Assembly (NCBI GenBank): GCA_016195145.1
Contig: JACQAF010000054.1
Coordinates: 1-10,342 of the forward strand
Source of the DNA: Rhodospirillales bacterium
Lineage (GTDB): Bacteria; Pseudomonadota; Alphaproteobacteria; CACIAM-22H2
DNA: 10,342 bases
Direction of reading: 5' to 3'
Numbering within the stretch: the stretch's first letter is position 1; every line of letters starts with the position of its first letter. The position numbers and the translations under genes are program-made. The notes under the pieces were generated by a model that saw nothing but the letters and a program-made list of their open reading frames with translations, searched no databases and had not been told where the DNA came from. Of the stretch, positions 6,025 through 10,342 are shown one piece after another.

Positions 6025-6174
6025 GTTTCCTCCTGCGGGCCCGCGGCCCGGCCTGGACACATGCAGGCAAGCCTTGCATTACAACGAAAACTCTTTGCTT
6101 ATTGGTTAATATTCTGAAAACCCTGCCCGGACGCGCGCTTGGACAAGCGCGCGGGCGTCGGCCACAATGCGCCG
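6025..6174. promoter_or_regulatory. Divergent intergenic region upstream of the CBS gene
   Basis: This 150-bp gap separates the minus-strand CBS operon from a plus-strand small membrane protein. It contains the strong AGGAGG for CBS (6029-6034), a GC palindrome GCGGGCCCGC (6035-6044), a GCAAG/CTTGC dyad (6067-6077), and an AT-rich stretch at about 6078-6120 that is the likely promoter zone. No well-spaced consensus -35/-10 pair could be fixed on either strand. Confidence 0.35.
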
Positions 6175-6402
6175 ATGGACCGGATGACCGCCCTGATTGT
6201 CGTACTGGCGTTTTACGTGGCGCCGCTGCTTTACGTGCTGCTAGCGCCTTCGGCCGGGCCGTTCCGGCCGCCGACGGGCTCGCGCTGTCCGGTGGGGCCG
6301 CGGGTCGGCTGGCTGGTGCTGGTGCTGCTGCTCGGCCCGATCGGCTGGCTGATGTTCGTCACCCGCAAGCGGCGACGCAACGCCCCGCCTATTTCTTCTT
6401 GA
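6175..6402 (+). CDS. Small two-helix membrane protein, function unknown
   Basis: A 75-residue hypothetical protein. It has two hydrophobic segments, about residues 4-23 (TALIVVLAFYVAPLLYVLLA) and 40-59 (GWLVLVLLLGPIGWLMFV), the second followed by a strongly basic TRKRRRN tail that would stay in the cytoplasm. The second segment, with its GPIGWLMF ending before a basic run, resembles PLDc_N-type short membrane domains, but this is only a resemblance. No good RBS precedes the ATG at 6175; an in-frame TTG at 6139 and an ATG at 6184 are alternatives. Its last 14 bp overlap the end of the convergent DUF1192 gene. The hydrophobic pattern supports real coding, with moderate confidence. Confidence 0.55.
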   Translation: MDRMTALIVVLAFYVAPLLYVLLAPSAGPFRPPTGSRCPVGPRVGWLVLVLLLGPIGWLMFVTRKRRRNAPPISS

Positions 6403-6574
6403 AGAACACGTCCGCGCCGCTGCGGTGCGCCTGTTTGGCGGCGATGGCCGCGCGCGCGCGCGCGATCTCGGCCTCCAGCGTCGCGATATGGTCGTTGAGC
6501 TCCTCGATCGAATAGGGCCCGAGATCCTTGGGTTTCGGTTTCTGCTTGCGCGGCTCCAGATCGTCGAGGTCCAT
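6389..6574 (-). CDS. DUF1192 family small protein
   Basis: A 61-residue protein matching the DUF1192 pattern throughout: an N-terminal MDLDDLEPRK with a Lys/Pro-rich linker, SIEELNDHIATLEAEIARAR at residues 22-41 as a short coiled coil, and an AAKQAHRSGADVFFKKK ending. The family is small, cytoplasmic and largely alphaproteobacterial, with no known function. The start has GGGAGA 9 nt upstream. Residues 38-43 are encoded by a pure (CG)7 run (6449-6462). It lies convergent with the small membrane protein (14-bp overlap) and divergent from the quinone oxidoreductase, a neighbourhood I believe to be common in Rhodospirillales. Confidence 0.9.
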   Translation of the reverse strand: MDLDDLEPRKQKPKPKDLGPYSIEELNDHIATLEAEIARARAAIAAKQAHRSGADVFFKKK

Positions 6575-6685
6575 GGCCGAGTTCTCCCTGCCTGCGAACT
6601 TGTCAGGTCTGCGGACTTGTAAGTTTGAAGAGGGGCGGATAGACCTGCAACCGATTTTACCCCGCATAATCGGACGAGAGTGGCC
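6575..6685. promoter_or_regulatory. Divergent promoter region, DUF1192 / quinone oxidoreductase
   Basis: A 111-bp gap between divergent starts. CATAAT (6665-6670) is a five-of-six -10 match for the oxidoreductase, but no good -35 lies 16-18 bp upstream. A small ACTTGTAAGT dyad (6615-6624) and a repeated ACTTGT (6599-6604 and 6615-6620) sit in the middle. Placement of either promoter is tentative. Confidence 0.3.
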
Positions 6686-7687
6686 ATGCCGACCGTACCC
6701 GCCGAAATGACCGTCATCGAAATCTCCAAGCCCGGCAAGCCCGAGGTGCTGGTCCCCGGCTGCCGGCCGGTCCCGCGCCCCGGCGAGGGCGAGGCGCTGA
6801 TCGCGGTCGCGGCGGCCGGCATCAACCGCCCCGACATGCTGCAGCGCGCCGGCCATTACCCGCCGCCGCCCGGCGCGCCCGATTATCCGGGCCTGGAGAT
6901 CGCCGGCACGGTCGTCGCCGTCGGCTCCGGCGTCGCCTGGCCCAAGGTCGGGGACAAGGTGTGCGCGCTGGTCGCCGGCGGCGGCTACGCCGAATATGCC
7001 TCGGTGCCCGCACCGCAATGCCTGCCCGTGCCCAAGGGCCTGTCGATGATCGAGGCGGCGGCGTTGCCCGAAACGTTTTTCACCGTGTGGAGCAATGTCT
7101 TCGATCGTGGCCGCCTGCGGGCGGGCGAGCGCTTCCTTGTCCATGGCGGAGCGAGCGGCATCGGCACCACGGCGATCCAGATGGCGGCGGCAATGGGGGC
7201 CGAAGTTTACACCACCGCCGGCACGCCGGAAAAATGCGCGGCGTGCGCCAAGCTCGGCGCCAAGCGCGCGATCAACTACAAGCAGGAAGATTTCGTCGCC
7301 GTGATCAAGGAACAGACCGGCGACGGGGTGGATGTGGTTCTCGACATGGTCGGCGGCGATTATACGAATCGCAGCCTGTCGATCCTGCGCCCCGATGGCC
7401 GGCTGGTGCAGATCGCCTTCCTCAAGGGCAGCAAGGTTGAGATCGACCTTAATCCGCTGATGCGCAAGCGCCTGACCCTGACCGGCTCGACCCTGCGCCC
7501 GCGCCCGGTCGCCGACAAGGGGGTTATCGCCGGGGCATTAAAGGAAAAAATCTGGCCGCTGATCGAGGCCGGGCGGATCAGGCCGGTGATCCACGCGACC
7601 TTCAAGCTGGCCGAGGCGGCCAAGGCGCACGCGATGATGGAGGCCGACACCCATGTCGACAAAATCGTGCTCGAGGTCGCCCCTTAA
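6686..7687 (+). CDS. NAD(P)H quinone oxidoreductase, zinc-free MDR (PIG3-type)
   Basis: A 333-residue medium-chain dehydrogenase/reductase of the quinone oxidoreductase branch, full length for the PIG3 group. The N-terminal GroES-like part contains AAAGINRPDMLQRAGHYPPP (residues 42-61) and DYPGLEIAGTVVAVG; the Zn-ligand cysteines and histidine of alcohol dehydrogenases are absent. The Rossmann part has the cofactor loop VHGGASGIGTTAIQMA (152-167). Members reduce quinones or enones with NADPH in the cytoplasm. The ATG at 6686 is preferred over an in-frame GTG two codons earlier; only a weak GAGAG precedes either. trcR follows 109 bp downstream from its own promoter, so co-transcription is possible but not required. 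The physiological substrate is unknown. Confidence 0.93.
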   Translation: MPTVPAEMTVIEISKPGKPEVLVPGCRPVPRPGEGEALIAVAAAGINRPDMLQRAGHYPPPPGAPDYPGLEIAGTVVAVGSGVAWPKVGDKVCALVAGGGYAEYASVPAPQCLPVPKGLSMIEAAALPETFFTVWSNVFDRGRLRAGERFLVHGGASGIGTTAIQMAAAMGAEVYTTAGTPEKCAACAKLGAKRAINYKQEDFVAVIKEQTGDGVDVVLDMVGGDYTNRSLSILRPDGRLVQIAFLKGSKVEIDLNPLMRKRLTLTGSTLRPRPVADKGVIAGALKEKIWPLIEAGRIRPVIHATFKLAEAAKAHAMMEADTHVDKIVLEVAP

Positions 7688-7693
7688 GTCCCT

Positions 7694-7722
7694 TTGACCC
7701 CGCCGCGCCGGGCCTATATAAG
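7694..7722 (+). promoter_or_regulatory. Sigma70-type promoter for trcR
   Basis: TTGACC (7694-7699) and TATAAG (7717-7722) are separated by 17 bp, with overlapping TATATA just before the -10. Both hexamers are near consensus and the spacing is optimal. Transcription should start near 7729, giving a leader of about 68 nt before the trcR RBS GGAGG (7788-7792). It lies 7 bp past the oxidoreductase stop. Confidence 0.72.
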
Positions 7723-7796
7723 AAGCTCGAATTCCCTTTTTGAATGCCGTGTTGCGTCGCGATAAGGCGCAGTGCGGGGCCGTTTCTGGAGGACCG

Positions 7797-8486
7797 ATGT
7801 CTCTACCGCTGATGCCCAAGGCGACCGCCGTCTGGCTGGTCGAGAACACCGCCCTGACCTTCGAGCAGATTGCCGATTTATGCGGCATGCACCCCCTCGA
7901 GGTGCAGGGCATCGCCGACGGCGAGGTAGCGGTCGGCATTGTCGGCATCGACCCGGTGGCCAACGGCCAGATATCGGCCGACGACATCAAGCGTTGCGAA
8001 GCCGACAAGAAGGCCCGCCTCAAGCTGCTCGAAACCACGCTGCCGCAGCCGGTCGCCCGCTCCAAGGGCGCGCGTTATACGCCCGTTTCCAAGCGCCAGG
8101 ACCGGCCGGCGGCGATTGCCTGGCTGCTGCGCCACCACGGCGAGCTGACCGACGCACAAGTCGGCCGGCTGGTCGGCACGACCAAAGCGACCATCCAGAA
8201 GGTGCGCGACCGCTCCCACTGGGACATCTCCAACATCAAGCCGACCAATCCGGTGACCCTCGGCCTGTGCTCGCAGGATCAGCTCGACGAAGCCATCGGC
8301 AAGGCGCACCGCATCTCCGAACGGGCGAAGAAAGAGGCCGAGCGCGCCGCGCGCCGCGCCACCAAGGCGCTGGCCACCGCCCAGGCCGCCAAGGCGGCCG
8401 ATGCCGCCCGCGACGCCGCGAAAACCGCCGAGGATGCGGCGCCCGACGCCGAAACCCCGCCCGGCGAGCCGCAGACGACCGAATAA
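7797..8486 (+). CDS. trcR: Cell-cycle transcriptional regulator TrcR (DUF1013)
   Basis: A 229-residue protein that matches DUF1013 along residues 1-165. Hallmarks are KATAVWLVENTALTFEQIAD (7-26) and CGMHPLEVQGIADGEVA (27-43), then RYTPVSKRQDRPAAIAWLLR (92-111), VGRLVGTTKATIQKVRDRSHW (122-142) and NPVTLGLCSQ. The segments around 14-40 and 105-140 look like helix-turn-helix units. The family is conserved in Alphaproteobacteria and is annotated as the cell-cycle regulator TrcR; I use the name from that annotation. The last 60 residues are an Ala/Lys/Arg/Glu-rich, likely helical or disordered tail. GGAGG 4 nt before ATG sets the start; an in-frame upstream ATG at 7743 lacks an RBS. It converges on the LysR gene with a 64-bp gap and no clear terminator. 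Confidence 0.9.
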   Translation: MSLPLMPKATAVWLVENTALTFEQIADLCGMHPLEVQGIADGEVAVGIVGIDPVANGQISADDIKRCEADKKARLKLLETTLPQPVARSKGARYTPVSKRQDRPAAIAWLLRHHGELTDAQVGRLVGTTKATIQKVRDRSHWDISNIKPTNPVTLGLCSQDQLDEAIGKAHRISERAKKEAERAARRATKALATAQAAKAADAARDAAKTAEDAAPDAETPPGEPQTTE

Positions 8487-8550
8487 GCTGGCGAACGAGC
8501 CGGCACGAACTTGACGGAACTATCGCCGGGCGCGACGAGCGGGCGCCGCG

Positions 8551-9477
8551 CTAGCCCGGTTTCTGTCCGCGCGGCGGCGCCGCCCCCCGAAGCCGTCGTT
8601 TCAAGAAATCGGCAAACGCGCGAACCTTGATCGGAAGATAATCGCGCGACGGGTATAGCAGCCAGGCGGCGGTGTCGAATTCGGTCGCCGTCACGTCGAA
8701 GCGGGGAAAAACATTCGTCAGGACCTTACGCCGCAAGTCTGCGCCGACGATCCAGTGCGGCAACAACGCAACCCCCATGCCCGCTCGTGCGCATTGATGA
8801 AGTGCGAGCGCATTGGAAATGACGACGCGTCCCTCGACGGGAATTTCGACGATGCCGCCATTGGCGTCACGGAATATCCACCGCGAGCGGAACCCCGGCA
8901 GAGGAAAAAGCAGGCAGTTGTGGCTTTTCAGTTCGCCCGGGGTCTTGGGCCAGCCGCGACGCGCCAGATATTCCGGGCTCGCGTATACCGAATACGTGGT
9001 TTGGAAAAGGCGATGCGCGATCAGCGTCGAATCCGGCAGCGAGCCGAGCCGCACGGCGATATCGATCCGCTCCGTTAACAGATCGACGATCGAGTCAGTC
9101 AGCAGAAGATCGACCGTCAGCTCAGGATAAGCAGCGGCGAAATCCGGCAACAGCGGAACGATGCATTTCTGCCCGAAGGACACCGACGAGGTGACGCGAA
9201 GGACGCCCTTCGGTCGTTGGCTGACATCAGCCGCCGCCAGATTCGCCCGCTTGATCTCCTCGACGAGCGGTTCGACCTGCCCGAAATAGACGACCCCCGC
9301 CTCGGTCAGCGACAAGCGGCGCGTCGTCCGCTGGAATAGCCGGATGCCGAGTTCGTCCTCCAGCGTCGCTATCGTCCGCGAGATGGCGGACGGCGACACG
9401 TCGTAATCCCGTGCGACGGCGGTAAAGCTCCCCCGCCGGACGGCTTCGATGAACACGCCAAGCGCCGACAGATTCAT
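8551..9477 (-). CDS. LysR-type transcriptional regulator
   Basis: A 308-residue LysR regulator of normal length. The N-terminal winged HTH is clear (FIEAVRRGSFTAVARDYDVS at 9-28, then SAISRTIATLEDELGIRLFQRTTRRLSLTEAG), followed by the linker helix and an effector-binding domain with LLTERIDIAVRLGSL and the NALALHQCARAGMGVALLPHW region. The RTIATLEDELGIRLFQRTTR and IDIAVR patterns put it in the large subgroup that includes CrgA/DmlR-like regulators. It is divergent from azoR, the usual LysR arrangement, so it probably controls azoR and itself. The start is ATG 9477, the only Met before the HTH. There is no Shine-Dalgarno, and a TATTAT lies 6 nt upstream, which suggests a leaderless mRNA. The reading frame continues open upstream over the azoR promoter and body, but this is not coding. 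Confidence 0.94.
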   Translation of the reverse strand: MNLSALGVFIEAVRRGSFTAVARDYDVSPSAISRTIATLEDELGIRLFQRTTRRLSLTEAGVVYFGQVEPLVEEIKRANLAAADVSQRPKGVLRVTSSVSFGQKCIVPLLPDFAAAYPELTVDLLLTDSIVDLLTERIDIAVRLGSLPDSTLIAHRLFQTTYSVYASPEYLARRGWPKTPGELKSHNCLLFPLPGFRSRWIFRDANGGIVEIPVEGRVVISNALALHQCARAGMGVALLPHWIVGADLRRKVLTNVFPRFDVTATEFDTAAWLLYPSRDYLPIKVRAFADFLKRRLRGAAPPRGQKPG

Positions 9478-9582
9478 TAATGCATAATAAGCATAAGTGT
9501 TTCGTTCAAAAACATATTTATTCGATATTTGCATCAATATACAACGGCGCCAACCCAAATTCATGTCAGCAAGGAGCGTTCT
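9478..9582. promoter_or_regulatory. Divergent AT-rich control region, LysR / azoreductase
   Basis: A 105-bp gap, far more AT-rich than its surroundings up to about 9540. ATATT-N6-AATAT (9525-9529 and 9536-9540) is a perfect dyad, with a GAT-N6-ATC dyad at 9524-9535 on nearly the same centre. GCATAA is repeated at 9482-9487 and 9491-9496, and ATGCAT (9480-9485) abuts the LysR start. On the minus strand TATTAT (9489-9484), with a weak TTTTTG 17 bp upstream, can serve as the regulator's promoter. For azoR no good -35/-10 pair was fixed; its RBS AAGGAG is at 9571-9576. Confidence 0.5.
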
Positions 9583-10239
9583 ATGGCACAGCTTCTGAGA
9601 ATCGATTCCAGTTCGCGCCTGCACGATTCGCACACGCGCGAGATCGCCGATTCTTTCGAGCATAAATGGCTGCGAAAGAATCCCGATGACAAGATCGTCC
9701 GGCGCGATCTGGTAAGAACCAAAATCCCCCATATCGAGGCAGCCACGATAGCGGCGTTTTATGCGCCGCCCGATCAACACACCCAAACGATGAAGGCGGC
9801 GACTGTTCTGTCCGACGCGCTGATCGCCGAACTCATGGCCGCCGACGCCATTCTGATTTCCGCGCCGATGTATAACTTTTCCATCCCGTCGGCGCTCAAG
9901 GCTTACATCGATCACGTCGTCAGAATTAACCGCACCTTCGGATTCGACGAGAAAAAGGGCTTTTCTGGGCTGCTCAAGGGCAAGCCCGTTACTGTCATCA
10001 CGGCCTACGGCGCCGCCGGTTATTTCGGCGGCGATTTTGCCCCGATGAATTTCCTTACCCCCTATCTCAAGGCGCTGCTCGGTTTCCTCGGCTTCACCGA
10101 CATGACGTTTATTTTCGTCGAGGGCACGACGCTCGATCCGTCGGCGCTGGCGGCAAGCCGGCGCCAGGCCGACGCCGACATCGAACGGGCTGTTTCGCAA
10201 GGCCTCCGGCCCGGCAGAACGGGGCAGGCGGCGCAATGA
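9583..10239 (+). CDS. azoR: FMN-dependent NADH-azoreductase
   Basis: A 218-residue flavodoxin-like-fold protein of the AzoR/AcpD family, slightly longer than the usual about 200. RIDSSSRLHDSHTREIADSF (residues 6-25) forms the FMN-phosphate loop; the conserved ISAPMYNFSIPSALKAYIDH (92-111) lines the flavin; TAYGAAGYFGG (140-150) contacts the isoalloxazine. Such enzymes transfer two electrons from NADH via FMN to quinones and azo compounds, in the cytoplasm, as homodimers; the natural role is usually quinone and electrophile protection. AAGGAG 6 nt upstream fixes the ATG. The last 10 residues (PGRTGQAAQ region) extend beyond the fold. Its stop overlaps the next gene's start by 4 nt (ATGA), so both are one operon, probably under the divergent LysR regulator. 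Confidence 0.94.
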   Translation: MAQLLRIDSSSRLHDSHTREIADSFEHKWLRKNPDDKIVRRDLVRTKIPHIEAATIAAFYAPPDQHTQTMKAATVLSDALIAELMAADAILISAPMYNFSIPSALKAYIDHVVRINRTFGFDEKKGFSGLLKGKPVTVITAYGAAGYFGGDFAPMNFLTPYLKALLGFLGFTDMTFIFVEGTTLDPSALAASRRQADADIERAVSQGLRPGRTGQAAQ

Positions 10240-10342
10240 ACCGCGTCGCCATTCTAGGCCTCGGCGCCATGGGATTCCGCATAGCGCGAAGTTTTCTCAA
10301 GGCCGGTCACCGCGTCATCGTCTGCAACCGCGATGCGGAAAA
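10236..10342 (+). CDS. NAD(P)-binding beta-hydroxyacid dehydrogenase (HIBADH-like), N-terminal part
   Basis: Only 35 complete codons are in the window. They read MNRVAILGLGAMGFRIARSF followed by LKAGHRVIVCNRDAE, a classic Rossmann start: GxGxxG at residues 8-13 (GLGAMG), then the second strand HRVIVCNRD. The Arg after the second strand favours NADPH. This opening is typical of the 6-phosphogluconate/3-hydroxyisobutyrate dehydrogenase superfamily, including glyoxylate/succinic semialdehyde reductases. It overlaps azoR by 4 nt (ATGA), implying translational coupling. The specific substrate cannot be judged from the visible part. Confidence 0.85.
   Translation, partial: MNRVAILGLGAMGFRIARSFLKAGHRVIVCNRDAE

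Noticed and set aside
8487..8550. Terminator between trcR and the LysR gene
   Set aside because: Only short GC-rich partial dyads (GGCGC/GCGCC) are present and there is no T tract on either strand.
9478..10236. N-terminal extension of the LysR frame by about 250 codons
   Set aside because: The extension crosses the AT-rich intergenic region and the body of azoR on the opposite strand. The HTH begins right after ATG 9477, as in all LysR proteins.
1..10342. Mobile element, CRISPR array, toxin-antitoxin or defence system
   Set aside because: No transposase, integrase, regularly spaced repeats, target-site duplications or defence-type domains were seen. The recognisable genes are core metabolism, transport, regulation and redox.

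Overview
This is a GC-rich chromosomal window from an alphaproteobacterium, most likely Rhodospirillales-like. The lineage call rests on two small families largely confined to that class, DUF1192 (6389-6574) and DUF1013/TrcR (7797-8486), flanking a zinc-free quinone oxidoreductase, plus the high-GC codon use. This is family knowledge and was not tested by a search. I see no transposon, phage gene, CRISPR array, tRNA or rRNA. Most of the window reads as ordinary core and metabolic sequence.

Left part (1-830, + strand): the C-terminal end of an IbpA-type small heat-shock protein with a hairpin terminator, then two adjacent tiny membrane proteins. The first is a clear DUF2892 member and the second looks like a diverged copy. 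They run tail to tail into a minus-strand operon (3368 to 831): O-acetylhomoserine sulfhydrylase (metY), an alpha/beta hydrolase and a hotdog-fold acyl-CoA thioesterase. The operon is tightly packed: the hydrolase uses a TTG start whose Shine-Dalgarno overlaps the metY stop, and the next two genes share a base. A hairpin terminator lies only 40 nt before metY, which is either the end of lysE or an attenuator for metY.

Middle part (3554-6024, - strand): a LysE/RhtB-family exporter that stands alone between two terminators with almost the same GGGCCGCC stem, then a two-gene operon of a two-CBS-domain protein followed by a patatin-like phospholipase. The 140 bp between the phospholipase and its terminator is rich in inverted repeats and holds a possible 29-codon ORF on the other strand.

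Right-middle part (6175-8486): a two-helix small membrane protein converging with a 14-bp overlap on DUF1192, then, divergently, a PIG3-type NAD(P)H quinone oxidoreductase and the cell-cycle regulator TrcR. TrcR has the best-looking promoter in the window (TTGACC-17-TATAAG).

Right end (8551-10342): a LysR-type regulator, probably leaderless, divergent across an AT-rich 105-bp region from an FMN-dependent NADH-azoreductase. The azoreductase overlaps by 4 nt the start of a 3-hydroxyisobutyrate-dehydrogenase-like reductase that runs off the window. This looks like a self-contained regulator plus redox-enzyme module. I found nothing that amounts to a new defence or mobile system. The best leads are regulatory: the metY leader, the structured 4311-4449 gap, and the leaderless LysR/azoreductase control region.
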